DNA from: Pseudorhodoferax sp. Leaf267
GTDB taxonomy: Bacteria; Pseudomonadota; Gammaproteobacteria; Burkholderiales; Burkholderiaceae_C
DNA length: 64,000 nucleotides
NCBI RefSeq assembly: GCF_001422405.1
Contig: NZ_LMMV01000021.1
Coordinates: 62,858-126,857, forward strand
Direction of reading: 5' to 3'
This document shows positions 26,266 through 35,662 of the stretch, one piece after another. The notes below the pieces were generated by a model, which did no database searches, was not told where the DNA came from, and saw only the letters and a program-made list of their open reading frames with translations. The stretch's first letter is position 1. The number at the start of each line of letters is the position of its first letter. Both the position numbers and the translations under genes were made by a program.

Positions 26266-29177
26266 ATGTGTTGGACCTGCTCGGCGTGTCGAGGCTGCTC
26301 CCGCTGGTTCAGGGTGGCAAGAGCGCGGTGTCTCCATATGGAGCCGCTTCCGGTTCACCGGCCCCGCCCAAAGGTGCCAAGCCCGGGCTGTCGCCGGTGT
26401 CGCAGCGCCGGGCGATGGCGATGCGGCCGCCGTCGTTCACCGACCTTCTGCCCTACGTGGCCTACCAGCGCGACCAGACGTTTTTCGAGATGAAGGACGG
26501 ACAGACGCTGGGCGTGCTGTTCGAACTGGACTGCATCCCGACCGAGGCCAAGACGCCGGCCGACCTGTCGCAATACTGCGCCAAGGTCACGGCGGCGCTG
26601 CAGGCGATCCCGGAATCGACATCATCGCCCTGGGTCGTCCAGTTCTTCGTGAACGATGACCATGACATCGCGCACCTGGCCGACTCCTGGGCCGACTACA
26701 TCGCGGACGTGCACAGGCTCGAACCAACCCGGCGCGACCAGATCGTGAACTCCGATCTGACCCGGGCGGTGCAACAGGACATTCGCAAGCACCTGGCACA
26801 GGTGTCCCAGATCGCGGGCTTGTTTCTGGACGAGGAAGTGACGGGCCAGCCCTGGGCCGGCCAGCTTCGTCGGGTCCGATGCTGCATCTACCGGCGCTTC
26901 GACGCCAACATGGCAGAGGATCCCCGCCCTGCCGATGTGCAGATGGAATCGATGGCCGGGACCTTGGAGAAGACACTGGGCGAGGCTGGCGTGCGCGCAC
27001 GCCGCTGTACCGGCAAGGACCTGTACGACTGGCTGGTGCCGTTCTTTAACCGCGACGTGCCCTGGGCCAGGGGTGCCGGTGAACTGCTGCGCATGGCACC
27101 CTATCCGGGCAATCCGGGAGTGCCCGAGGATGAGAGCCAAGCGCCGATCCTGGGAGCCGACCTTTCCGAAATCCTGAACTTCTCGGAGCCGCAGAGCGAT
27201 CCGGACACCGGGGTGTTCCTCTTCGACGGCAAGCCCGTGCGGGTCATGACGCTGCAGGCCTTGAATCGGCAACCGGAAGACGGCCACTTCACGGGAGAGC
27301 TGCAGAACGGCAACAAGTTCTTTGCGCGCTTCGACCGGATGCCACCGGGGACCATGCTGTCGTTCTCGATCACCATCCGCCCGCAGTACCTGCTGCAGCG
27401 CCACATCGAGAAGATGCAGCACGCGTCGCGGGCACAGACCGCTGCGGCGATGGAAACCCACGCCGAGTGTGTGCAGGTGCTCGACCGCATGCAGAAGCAC
27501 GACAAGCTGCTGCCGATGCTGCTCGTGGTGTACGTCGGTGGCCACGACTTGGAAGACCTGGAAAGCCGCGTCTCCAGCGTCAATGCGCTGCTGGTGCCCA
27601 CCGGCATGCGCTTCATCGAGCCCCGGCAGGATTTGGTACCGCTGGACACCTTCATGCGCGGCCTGCCGTTCAACTTCGACGCTGCGTTTGACGACCGGCT
27701 GCTGCGCCGCTCGCGTTTGACCTTCGCCTCGCAGATCGCGTCGATGCTGCCGGTGTATGGGCGCACGCGCGGCACGCCACATCCGGGTATGTGGTTCTGG
27801 AACCGCGGTGGCGAGCCGGTCTGGATCGACCCGCTCAATCCCCGGGACCGCAAGAAGAACGCGCACATGACCGTGTTCGGTCCGACGGGGGCCGGGAAGT
27901 CGGCGACGCTGTGCTACCTGTGCATCTCGGTGGCCGCGATCCACCGGCCGCGCCTGGTGATTGTGGACGCCGGCAAGTCCTTCGCTCTGCTGATGGAGTA
28001 TTTCAAGAGCATGGGCTTGAGCACGCACTACGTGAACCTCAGTGGCTCTGCGAAGACGTCGCTGCCGCCGTTCGTGCACGGGATCAAGCTGCTGGACGAT
28101 CCCGAGGTGATGGACGCTTACCGCGAGATCGAGGCCGGTGAAGAGTTTGTCAAGGTGGTGGTCGAGGCGACGGAAATCGATGACACCGGCCGGCCGAAGG
28201 AAGACGACGGCGATGACAACGAGACGGACGAGAAGCGCGACTACCTGGGAGAGATGCTGGTCGCAGCCATCCTGATGATCACGGGCGGTGAGAAGCGCGA
28301 AGAGGAGCGCATGTCGCGCGCCGACCGGTACCTGATCACACGCGCGCTGATCAAGGCAGCGATGCAGGCTCGGCAGGACAACCGCGCACACCCGCTCACG
28401 CAAGACGTGGCCTATGCCCTCATGGCCATGCACCAGGACACGACGTTGTCGCAGGGACGGCGCGAGCGCGCCGAAGAGATGGGCCAGTCGATGATGTCGT
28501 TCACGCAAGGCCTGCGCGGCTCGTTGTTCAACCGGGTGGGGTCAGACTGGCCCGACGTCGACGTGACGCTGGTCGAGATGGGCACGCTGACGCGCGATGG
28601 CTACGGCGACGCGCTGGCCGTGGCCTACACGTCGCTGATCGATGCGGTCCAGTCGCTGGGCGAGGCGAAGCAGTCCGAGGGCCGCCCTCTCGTCATGCTG
28701 ACGGACGAGGCCCACATGATCACGACCAGCGATCTGCTCGGGCCGAAGATCGCCAAGGGCACCAAGATGTGGCGCAAGCTCAACATGTGGTTCTGGCTGG
28801 CCTCGCAGAACGTGGACGACTATCCGGCGTCGATGGGACGCGTGCTGTCGATGTGCGAGTTCTGGATGCTGCTCACGATGGACAAGAAGGAGATCGACGA
28901 CGTCTCCCGCTTCAAGTCGCTCACGGCCGAACAACGCCAGTTGATGGAGTCGGCGCGCAAGGCCAAGCACCAGTACACCGAGGGCGTGCTGATCAGCGCC
29001 AATCGCCAGTTCTTGTTCCGCAACGTGCCTCCGGCCCTGCCGCTGGCACTGGCGATGACCGAGGGCGACGAGAAGGCACACCGGCGCCGCCTGATGGAAA
29101 GGCACCAGTGCACCGAACTGGAGGCGGCCATGCTGGTCGCCGAGGAAATCTCACGCAACCGGGGGATCAATGTCTGA
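26262..29177 (+). CDS. traC: Conjugative transfer ATPase TraC (VirB4 family, PFL_4706/TIGR03744)
   Basis: 971 residues. The N-terminal half is the VirB4/TraC assembly domain. The ATPase core has Walker A GPTGAGKS (~540-547), the motif VIVDAGKSFALLMEYF and Walker B RPLVMLTDEAHMIT (~805-818), followed by WLASQNVDDYP. It powers pilus assembly and substrate transfer. An acidic insert (KEDDGDDNETDEKRD) lies near residue 650. The end overlaps the TrbC-like gene by eight bases. Confidence 0.93.
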   Translation: MNVLDLLGVSRLLPLVQGGKSAVSPYGAASGSPAPPKGAKPGLSPVSQRRAMAMRPPSFTDLLPYVAYQRDQTFFEMKDGQTLGVLFELDCIPTEAKTPADLSQYCAKVTAALQAIPESTSSPWVVQFFVNDDHDIAHLADSWADYIADVHRLEPTRRDQIVNSDLTRAVQQDIRKHLAQVSQIAGLFLDEEVTGQPWAGQLRRVRCCIYRRFDANMAEDPRPADVQMESMAGTLEKTLGEAGVRARRCTGKDLYDWLVPFFNRDVPWARGAGELLRMAPYPGNPGVPEDESQAPILGADLSEILNFSEPQSDPDTGVFLFDGKPVRVMTLQALNRQPEDGHFTGELQNGNKFFARFDRMPPGTMLSFSITIRPQYLLQRHIEKMQHASRAQTAAAMETHAECVQVLDRMQKHDKLLPMLLVVYVGGHDLEDLESRVSSVNALLVPTGMRFIEPRQDLVPLDTFMRGLPFNFDAAFDDRLLRRSRLTFASQIASMLPVYGRTRGTPHPGMWFWNRGGEPVWIDPLNPRDRKKNAHMTVFGPTGAGKSATLCYLCISVAAIHRPRLVIVDAGKSFALLMEYFKSMGLSTHYVNLSGSAKTSLPPFVHGIKLLDDPEVMDAYREIEAGEEFVKVVVEATEIDDTGRPKEDDGDDNETDEKRDYLGEMLVAAILMITGGEKREEERMSRADRYLITRALIKAAMQARQDNRAHPLTQDVAYALMAMHQDTTLSQGRRERAEEMGQSMMSFTQGLRGSLFNRVGSDWPDVDVTLVEMGTLTRDGYGDALAVAYTSLIDAVQSLGEAKQSEGRPLVMLTDEAHMITTSDLLGPKIAKGTKMWRKLNMWFWLASQNVDDYPASMGRVLSMCEFWMLLTMDKKEIDDVSRFKSLTAEQRQLMESARKAKHQYTEGVLISANRQFLFRNVPPALPLALAMTEGDEKAHRRRLMERHQCTELEAAMLVAEEISRNRGINV

Positions 29178-29643
29178 CGTCGGCATGCACCGGGGATGTC
29201 GCGCCCGGGTGGCGATTGCGCTCTGTGTCCTCGCCTGCTGCATCGGGACCGCCACAGCGCAGCTTGTCGGTATCCCGTACATGACGGTGGAGGTGTTCGT
29301 GAACTCGGCCATGGCCGTGAACCTGCCTGCAGCGTCACTGGGCCTTCAGGTGTCCGTCCATCGCATGGACCAGCTCGACATGGCCACCCAAGCCATCGAC
29401 CAGCAGATCCCCCGTGGCAGCGAAGCCGAAGCGCGGCGCTGGGTCGAGGCCAACCAAGCACGCATCAGGCGCCAGGTGCAGCCTGCAGCGATCGCAACCG
29501 CCAATGCCATCAGCCTGGCCACCCATTACCGGATTGACCGGTTGCCCGCTGTGGTGATCAACAAGAAGACGGTGGTGTATGGGGTCACCGACGTGAACGT
29601 CGCACTCCAGCACTACCAGGCCTCCAGAGGGGGGCGTCCGTGA
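29170..29643 (+). CDS. ICE protein, TIGR03757 (PFL_4709) family, TrbC/thioredoxin-like
   Basis: 157 residues with a signal peptide (VAIALCVLACCIGTATAQ). The mature domain ends with RLPAVVINKKTVVYGVTDVNVALQHY, a cis-Pro thioredoxin-type element. No CxxC is present, so it is not an active oxidoreductase. F-type TrbC-like proteins act in pilus assembly in the periplasm. The stop overlaps the next start. Confidence 0.85.
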   Translation: MSDVGMHRGCRARVAIALCVLACCIGTATAQLVGIPYMTVEVFVNSAMAVNLPAASLGLQVSVHRMDQLDMATQAIDQQIPRGSEAEARRWVEANQARIRRQVQPAAIATANAISLATHYRIDRLPAVVINKKTVVYGVTDVNVALQHYQASRGGRP

Positions 29644-31031
29644 TGCCCACCCATTGCGCGGAGCCCGGGGTTCGTCCTACGCGGTCAGCGCGTGCTGCGC
29701 TGGCATGCCTGATGGCGGCGGCTGCACTGTCCATGGCAGCACCTGCCACGGCGCTGGTCGCCTCGACGAACACCAGCGCCATCATGGGCGCCACGATCTC
29801 GGCTCTGCCGAGTTGCCTGGCCTACCGCGTGACGGGTGTGTGCTTCTGGCTGCGGTGCACCATCTTCGGCTGTTCCGTGAAGACCTCGATCCGCGTCTCC
29901 CACTACGTCCCCGACGTCGTGGTCAGCACGTTCAATGCGCCGGAACAGCATCCCTGGGCCGACGTCGGCAAGCCGATCGCCGGCGTCATGACGGGCCTGG
30001 GATCCAGCTTCATGGGCTCGCTGCTGGACTCGTCGGCCGGCACCGCCCGCGAGGACAAGGAAGTCGTGACTTTCAAGAGCGTGGATGCGATCGGCAATCC
30101 GGTCGGGGCGCTGATGGGGGGCAACACCAACTTCGAGTTTCCCGACACGCAAGAGTTGATGAGGTTTCCGAGCCAGGAGCTGCCTCGCATCATGCAGATG
30201 TGGGCGTCGGCGCCGGCCGACCTGGCCAAAGGCGTGATGTCCGGTGCAGCGGAGACGATGACGAGTTTGACGCGGGAGCTGGGTGCCCTGTCCAGCCTTC
30301 CGGGCCAACTCGGCGGCGCCCTGGGATCGGTGCAAAGCCTGTCGCCAACCACCACGACCTTGCCTGATGGCGCCGACAGCTACACCGGTGGTGGCAGTGG
30401 CGGTGGTGGTGGCGGGGACGAGGGCGGAGGTCAGAACAGTCAGCCCACCGACTTCTCAAAAATGATGGATGAGATGAAGAAGGGCGTGCAAGCGGGCGGC
30501 GGCGGCAATTCTGATTACATCTGTCCAGGCGGCTCGGGGATGCTCTCGATCCAGTACCACTCCGAACTGGATTCGACCTTCTGGCGCGGCAAAATTCCGC
30601 TGGAACTGCTCTACCCCGGCAGCTGGATCCCTGGCATCGGCGAAGTCGGCAATAGCCTGATCAACACCTGGGGTGGCGGCTATCCGCGCACTGGCGAGCT
30701 GGTGCAGTCGCACCCGCGCAAGGCTTCGGCCGTGTTCGCCCACCGGGTCGGCTCCATCATCACGCGCGGCGCCCAGCCCCACATCTACAAGAAGCTCTCC
30801 GAAAAGGGCGGCGGCTTCCGGTATTTCGCCACCATGGCCGATCCCAAATGGCAGGCCGTCCACCCGCTGCCTGAGCCTGGCTGCATCACGTTCGGCTCGA
30901 ACGACTCGCTCGGCCTGGGCTCCTGGGGCGACTACAAGACATCGAGCAACGACGGCTACGTCTGGAACCTCTGGCTGCGCTACGAGTGCTGCAAGAAGGC
31001 GGCCGAGATCTTCCTGTTTGCCGTGCCCTGA
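29643..31031 (+). CDS. ICE protein, TIGR03756 (PFL_4710) family, TraU-like
   Basis: About 462 residues with a signal peptide (ALACLMAAAALSMAAPATA). TraU hallmarks are a cysteine-rich start of the mature protein (SCLAYRVTGVCFWLRCTIFGC) and VKTSIRVSHYVPDVVVSTFN. A Gly/Ser linker (~250-265) separates it from the C-terminal WRGKIPLELLYPGSW domain, and the protein ends with a YECCKK motif. It is periplasmic, needed for DNA transfer and depends on disulfides, which fits the DsbC-like gene at 41 kb. ATG 29643 (TGATG overlap) is chosen; GTG 29640 is possible. Confidence 0.85.
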   Translation: MPTHCAEPGVRPTRSARAALACLMAAAALSMAAPATALVASTNTSAIMGATISALPSCLAYRVTGVCFWLRCTIFGCSVKTSIRVSHYVPDVVVSTFNAPEQHPWADVGKPIAGVMTGLGSSFMGSLLDSSAGTAREDKEVVTFKSVDAIGNPVGALMGGNTNFEFPDTQELMRFPSQELPRIMQMWASAPADLAKGVMSGAAETMTSLTRELGALSSLPGQLGGALGSVQSLSPTTTTLPDGADSYTGGGSGGGGGGDEGGGQNSQPTDFSKMMDEMKKGVQAGGGGNSDYICPGGSGMLSIQYHSELDSTFWRGKIPLELLYPGSWIPGIGEVGNSLINTWGGGYPRTGELVQSHPRKASAVFAHRVGSIITRGAQPHIYKKLSEKGGGFRYFATMADPKWQAVHPLPEPGCITFGSNDSLGLGSWGDYKTSSNDGYVWNLWLRYECCKKAAEIFLFAVP

Positions 31032-31432
31032 TGAAAGCCTCCAGCATGCCGAAATCCTCGCCATCACGACCGGGCCAGCGGTTCGTGCAATGGGCCGTCG
31101 CTGTCGTCCTCGCCCTGGTGACCTGCGCAGCTGCACATGCACAAGCGACTGCAGCCACAGCCCGGTTGAGCTACCACGTCTACCAATGGATCTTCGGCCC
31201 GCACCCCGCTGCCAGCGCGGGCAACCGCATGGCGCCCCTTGCACCGGCGCACTCGGACTGCGCAGCGCTTGCCGCTCAGGCCGAGTCGATGGGTCACTGC
31301 AGCGGGCTGCAGGCCTCGTCGAGCGCAGGCCACCGCGCCGCGGTGCGGTGCACGCCTCCTGGCGACCGGCGCGGCCAGGCGGTCGCGTCCTCCCCTGCTG
31401 CATGCCTCCATCGATCAGGTCCCACACCATGA
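31031..31432 (+). CDS. Small secreted ICE protein, unknown function
   Basis: 133 residues. A signal peptide (FVQWAVAVVLALVTCAAAHAQ) is followed by YHVYQWIFGPHP and a region rich in Ala, Cys and Pro with five cysteines in the mature part. It starts inside the stop of the TraU-like gene and overlaps the next gene by four bases, so it is surely read as part of the operon. I recognise no family. Small proteins at this position exist in other ICEs, but the sequence is poorly conserved as far as I can judge. Confidence 0.6.
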   Translation: MKASSMPKSSPSRPGQRFVQWAVAVVLALVTCAAAHAQATAATARLSYHVYQWIFGPHPAASAGNRMAPLAPAHSDCAALAAQAESMGHCSGLQASSSAGHRAAVRCTPPGDRRGQAVASSPAACLHRSGPTP

Positions 31433-32781
31433 ACCTTACCCCACGCATCGCGTTCGGCGCCCTGGCATTGGCGCTGGCATGTCTTGGCACACCGGCCGTG
31501 CAGGCCCAGCCGGTGACGAACTCATCCCTGTACTACCGACTGGGTGGTGGCTCGCCCATGGGAGGTGCGGTGAACCGTGGGCAGACGTCGATGCGCCTGG
31601 GCTTCAACACGCGACTGAACTATTCCTGCGGCAAGTTCGACATGGGGCTGTCCTGGTCCAACGTGATGAACGGCTTGAGCAACCTGGGGGGCCAGATCAC
31701 CGGTGCCATCCAGGCCGGTATCGCGTCTTTGCCGTTGTACATCCTGCAGCGTGCCCAACCGGGTCTGTACCAGCTGTTCCAGAACTTCGCCCAGAAGGCC
31801 GACCTGTTGGTATCGGCTTCGCTCAAGACGTGCGAGGAGATGGAGGCGCAGATCAAGTCTGGCAAGGATCCCTATGAGGACTACGTGAACATGGCCAAGG
31901 GCGACCTCTGGAAGGTCAGAGCCAGCGCCAACGGTGATGTGGTGCAGACCAAATACGATGTGAACCGCAACGAGGACGCTCAGAAGCGTGGGATGGACTG
32001 GGTGCTCAAGGAGAAGGCCGGTGGGGTCGGGCACAAGCCGATCCGGCCGATCCGGGATCTGTCCGTTGCCGGCTTCAACGTGACCTTGAATCTGCCCACC
32101 AACACGCCACCGACGACCAACTACCGCAGCTCCGCCCACGCTGACTCGCGGCTGGTCCGTGCGTTCAAGTCGCCGGAAGACCTGGCGACATGGGCGGCCG
32201 AGGTACTCGGTGACAAGCAGCTCTACCTGTGCACGCAGGAGGTCGGCTGCCCGGACCCGACGACCACGAACACAGCGACTGGCCTGGGTCCGAAGCTGGA
32301 CAAGGAGTTGCAGGATGTTGCGCCTGTGCTCCAAGACGTGGTCGCGGGAACCGAAAACATCTCCCGATTGAAGGAGATTGGCACCCAGGGTTTTGGCGTG
32401 ACGCCGCAGCTGATCGAGTCCATCCGTGAGTTGCCGGCCAACTCGCGCGCTGTGGCCGTGGGGCGCGTCGCGCAGGAACTCGCCATGCACCGGGTCGTCG
32501 ACAAGGCGTTGGTCGCCAGGGCGGCGCTGCTGTCCGGCCTGTCGCTCCCCGAGGCCACGAAATCCGGCGTGATGCAGGAGGACGTTCAACGACAGATCGA
32601 CCGCCTCACGCAGCATGTCAACGACCTGATGTTCGAGTTCCGTATCCGCAAGGAGATGTCGTCGAATACGGCACTGACCATCATGGGTGACCAATTCTTC
32701 CGGGACAGCCAGGGTGCGCGCGTGCGCGATGGCCGCACGCCGGAGCGCCAACCTCTGGTCGATGGTCGGGTCGCGCCATGA
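31429..32781 (+). CDS. ICE protein, TIGR03755 (PFL_4711) family, TraH-like
   Basis: 450 residues with a signal peptide (IAFGALALALACLGTPAVQA). Family traits are YYRLGGGSPMGGAVNRGQTS near the N terminus, LNYSCGKFDMGLSW, and SLKTCEEMEAQIKSGKDPYEDYVNMAKGDLW. The C-terminal third is helical. The family acts in pilus assembly with TraU- and TraG-like proteins. The start at 31429 overlaps the previous stop region; the longer upstream frame is a shadow. Confidence 0.85.
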   Translation: MNLTPRIAFGALALALACLGTPAVQAQPVTNSSLYYRLGGGSPMGGAVNRGQTSMRLGFNTRLNYSCGKFDMGLSWSNVMNGLSNLGGQITGAIQAGIASLPLYILQRAQPGLYQLFQNFAQKADLLVSASLKTCEEMEAQIKSGKDPYEDYVNMAKGDLWKVRASANGDVVQTKYDVNRNEDAQKRGMDWVLKEKAGGVGHKPIRPIRDLSVAGFNVTLNLPTNTPPTTNYRSSAHADSRLVRAFKSPEDLATWAAEVLGDKQLYLCTQEVGCPDPTTTNTATGLGPKLDKELQDVAPVLQDVVAGTENISRLKEIGTQGFGVTPQLIESIRELPANSRAVAVGRVAQELAMHRVVDKALVARAALLSGLSLPEATKSGVMQEDVQRQIDRLTQHVNDLMFEFRIRKEMSSNTALTIMGDQFFRDSQGARVRDGRTPERQPLVDGRVAP

Positions 32782-33200
32782 GATTCGGTGCCAGAGCACC
32801 CGCCAGGGCTGTGCGCGGCCCTGAAGGCGCCCCGCCTCACGTGCGGCGCTGGGGCCGGTGGGTGGCGTGGACGGCTGTGGGCACCCTCCTCGCCATCGTG
32901 GCGGTGGCCGTGATGCTCATCCTGCTGCAGCAGCCCGTCTCCGAACTGGAGCACATCGTCGCGCAGGCGCGCCGTTTGAAGTTCATTGGCGCGGGACTTC
33001 AGGCACTGGCAGCGTTCTGGATCGTGTTGCGCTGGCCATTGGTCGCGGCCCGGGCCGCGCGCAAGGGGGTCATTCGCGAGCACGAGGTTGCCACCGTGGT
33101 CGCCGCCCGGCAGAAGGTCGCCGCCCTGCTGCTGGCCTACGTGCTGCTGGTAGCCATCGGTGCCGGCGAGCTGGGGCGGCTTGCCGCTGCGATCTTCTGA
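32778..33200 (+). CDS. ICE membrane protein between traH-like and traG-like genes, unknown
   Basis: 140 residues with three hydrophobic segments: WVAWTAVGTLLAIVAVAVMLILL, FIGAGLQALAAFWIVLRWPLVAA and AALLLAYVLLVAIGAGELG. A basic N terminus (RFGARAPARAVRG) lies in the cytoplasm. It overlaps the traH-like stop by four bases and ends ten bases before traG, so it is part of the operon. Comparable small membrane proteins occur here in related clusters. The function is unknown. Confidence 0.72.
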   Translation: MRFGARAPARAVRGPEGAPPHVRRWGRWVAWTAVGTLLAIVAVAVMLILLQQPVSELEHIVAQARRLKFIGAGLQALAAFWIVLRWPLVAARAARKGVIREHEVATVVAARQKVAALLLAYVLLVAIGAGELGRLAAAIF

Positions 33201-33209
33201 GGACGGGTC

Positions 33210-34901
33210 ATGGAACTGGACAGCTACCTGGAGATTTTTACGACGATGTACGGCTGGGCCTTCGCCAACATCATCGGGGAAGTTCTGACCGGCACCGGTC
33301 TGGTCGCCCTGCCCTTCGGGCTGATCGTGTTCTCGGTCTGGCGTGACGCCAAGGAGTCGGCCTCTGGCGGCGCTGGTGCGCAGGAACTCATCGATGCGGT
33401 GATGACGCGCATCCTGATTGCGCTGTTCGTCTACATCACCTGTTTCGCGGTGACGCCCTACACCTCACTGGTCAGCACCAACCTGCGCTACACGCCGCAG
33501 GCCTCGCTCACCAACCCGACGCCGACGGGTGGCTCGCTCAACCTGGGCACGGGATCATCCTTCGACACGGCGCTGCAGGATGCCCGCGATGGCACCATGA
33601 GCCCGACCGGTGGGCTCTCCTACGTGCCCGCCTGGTGGTTCACGGTCATGGCCGTCAGTTCGGGTATCAACAACGCGGTCCGCTCCGGGCTCAGCAGCGC
33701 ACGCAGCGACATCCGCATGGTCGAAGACATGGCGCGGACCGCGACGATTCAGAACCCGCAGCTGCTACACGAGATCCAGCGCTTCTACAGCGAGTGCTTC
33801 GTGCCGGCGCGCAGCCGATTTCTTCAAATGGACCGGTCCACGATCAGCGGCAACGGTGCCACCGTGATCGCCGAGACCAACACCGACTACGGGCCGACCG
33901 ACGTCGATTGGATGGGCAGCCAGCTTTTTAGGACGGAACCTGGGTTCTACGGGACCATGCGCTCCTACGATCCGGTCCCCGGGTTCCCGATCGACCCGAA
34001 CCGGGACACCGACTACACCGCGGGCGGTGCGCCAGGAACGCCCGAGGCAACGGACGTCAACCCCGCCTGGGGGCGCCCGACCTGCCTGGAGTGGTGGCTC
34101 GACGGCGCCACAGGCGTGCGGTCGCGGATGATCAGCCATGCGTCGACCTGGCAGACCCTGCTGCAGGGCATGCAGTCTGCGATGAACTGGAGCAGCGCGG
34201 ACCGGGCCGCTGATGCTCTGGCGATGCTCGCGCAGTCTCGTGCCAACCCGCAGTTCATGGATGCGTCCCGCATCATGGGCAACGACTACGACGGGATGAC
34301 CAACCTGGTGCGCGGGATCGGCGGCGCCGTGAGCACATTCGGTGTGGGAAAGAAGCTGATCGATGCCACCATCGAATTCATGCCGATGGTCACCGCGCTA
34401 CCGATGATCCAGTCGATGCTGCTGATGGGCATGTACATGTTCCTGCCCATGATCGTGATGCTCAGCGGCTACGACTTGAAGATCATGCTGCTGGGCGGCC
34501 TGGCCATCTTCACGGTCAAGTTCTGGTCGGTGATGTGGTTCATCGCCCAGTGGGTCGACGCCCGCTTGATCCAGGCCATGTACCCCGGTCTCAACGGCAA
34601 CATCGTGATGCAGGAATTCATCGCCATGGGGACGAATGCCGGCGACGGTTCGCTCTACAAGCGGATGATCCTGAACCTGGTGCTGATGAGCATGTTTGTC
34701 GGGTTGCCGCTGCTGTGGAGCGCGATGATGGCCTGGATAGGTTTGGGGGTCGGGCGCAGCATCGAGGGCTTCTCAAGAGGCTCGATGTCAGCCGCCAGCG
34801 CTGGCACCGGGTCGGGATCAGCAAGAAGCGCAGGTGGCATGCTAACCGGCGCAGGCAAGACTTTCACCAGCGGATATCGAAGCGGCCGAGGCAACCCTTG
34901 A
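33210..34901 (+). CDS. traG: Conjugal transfer protein TraG, N-terminal-domain type
   Basis: 563 residues. It begins with the TraG_N sequence YLEIFTTMYGWAFANIIGEVLTGTGLVALPF and has about six to seven membrane segments, including the C-terminal cluster FMPMVTALPMIQSMLLMGMYMFLPMIVMLSG. It ends in a Gly/Ser/Ala-rich tail. In the F-like systems TraG is the VirB6-type inner membrane channel and mating-pair stabiliser. It is the last gene of the plus-strand transfer operon; two bases later a convergent gene ends. Confidence 0.88.
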   Translation: MELDSYLEIFTTMYGWAFANIIGEVLTGTGLVALPFGLIVFSVWRDAKESASGGAGAQELIDAVMTRILIALFVYITCFAVTPYTSLVSTNLRYTPQASLTNPTPTGGSLNLGTGSSFDTALQDARDGTMSPTGGLSYVPAWWFTVMAVSSGINNAVRSGLSSARSDIRMVEDMARTATIQNPQLLHEIQRFYSECFVPARSRFLQMDRSTISGNGATVIAETNTDYGPTDVDWMGSQLFRTEPGFYGTMRSYDPVPGFPIDPNRDTDYTAGGAPGTPEATDVNPAWGRPTCLEWWLDGATGVRSRMISHASTWQTLLQGMQSAMNWSSADRAADALAMLAQSRANPQFMDASRIMGNDYDGMTNLVRGIGGAVSTFGVGKKLIDATIEFMPMVTALPMIQSMLLMGMYMFLPMIVMLSGYDLKIMLLGGLAIFTVKFWSVMWFIAQWVDARLIQAMYPGLNGNIVMQEFIAMGTNAGDGSLYKRMILNLVLMSMFVGLPLLWSAMMAWIGLGVGRSIEGFSRGSMSAASAGTGSGSARSAGGMLTGAGKTFTSGYRSGRGNP

Positions 34902-34903
34902 GG

Positions 34904-35215
34904 TCAGATCAATCCGTGGTTGTAGTCGTCCAACTCCTTCTCGGTAAGCGGTGAAAGCAACTCGCCATGTCCGTCGTAGACAAGGTCCCCGCGTACCTCG
35001 AACTCGTTGCTCCGGTCAGCTTCAGCTTCTCCGAACTCCTCTTCATCCCCGTTGCCCGATGCACCCAAAAGGGCCAAGGGCAGACCGAGGATTCCAATCT
35101 TGAGCAAGCCCGGGGTATGCCGAAGCAGCGACCCGCCAACACGCAGACCGAACTTGACGGATTCGCGCGCAAGCCTCTCGGCGTACGGAACTGGGCGCTT
35201 GGTGTTCGTTGTCAT
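34904..35215 (-). CDS. Small ICE protein, unknown function
   Basis: 103 residues. An N-terminal basic amphipathic part (YAERLARESVKFGLRVGGSLL) leads into a hydrophobic stretch (GLLKIGILGLPLALLGAS). The acidic C-terminal half has EEEFGEAEADRSNEFEVRGDLVYDGHGELLSPLTEKELDDYNHGLI as its composition, with LTEKELDDYN as a short recognisable tail. ATG 35215 is preferred over an upstream frame because AGCGAGG precedes it. It is convergent with traG. I recognise no family. Confidence 0.62.
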   Translation of the reverse strand: MTTNTKRPVPYAERLARESVKFGLRVGGSLLRHTPGLLKIGILGLPLALLGASGNGDEEEFGEAEADRSNEFEVRGDLVYDGHGELLSPLTEKELDDYNHGLI

Positions 35216-35344
35216 GGTGTCCTCGCTTTGTTGTTGGGCCTTCTGGTAGGCGATCTTTCCTGGTTCTATCGGATTTGAGTCGGTCGGGCCAGTGCTGATA
35301 CAGCTTGTCACGGCGCATCGCCCTGCCCGCCTTGTCCTCGACTC

Positions 35345-35653
35345 TCAGCCGGATGCGCCTGATTTCATCCTCGCATGCTTCACGCGCAGCACCTCGACCG
35401 CCTGGCTCTGGTCCTCGCCCGGCATCAACCGGTAGTACGCCAGGTAGTTCCGGTGCAGCACGAGCATCCGCATGTTGGTCGGCAAGCCTGGCCCGGCGGC
35501 ACGTCCGATCTCCGGATACTCAGCCAGCAGCGCCGCCTTCTCACGTAACTCGGCGACGAAGCTCGCCGCCCGCGCCGGGTTGTCTCGGGCGATGAAGCGT
35601 CGTATCGCCAGCAGGTCGTCCAGGGCCTGCGGCCGCCAGCGGACAGTGGCCAC
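35345..35653 (-). CDS. RelE/ParE family toxin
   Basis: 102 residues with a ParE-type fold: VRWRPQALDDLLAIRRFIA at the start, AELREKAALLAEYPEIGRAAG in the middle and the strand MLVLHRNYLAYYRLMPGEDQSQAVEVLRVKHARM at the end. The conserved Tyr/Arg and final VLRVKHAR are present, so it looks intact. ParE toxins poison gyrase, while RelE relatives cut mRNA; the sequence fits ParE better. The gene upstream on the same strand (nine bases away) is the likely antitoxin. Confidence 0.85.
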   Translation of the reverse strand: MATVRWRPQALDDLLAIRRFIARDNPARAASFVAELREKAALLAEYPEIGRAAGPGLPTNMRMLVLHRNYLAYYRLMPGEDQSQAVEVLRVKHARMKSGASG

Positions 35654-35662
35654 GGGCGCGAG

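Noticed and set aside
26622-28508. Minus-strand frame of 628 residues inside traC
   Set aside because: Antisense to the TraC ATPase with no motif or ribosome site; shadow frame.
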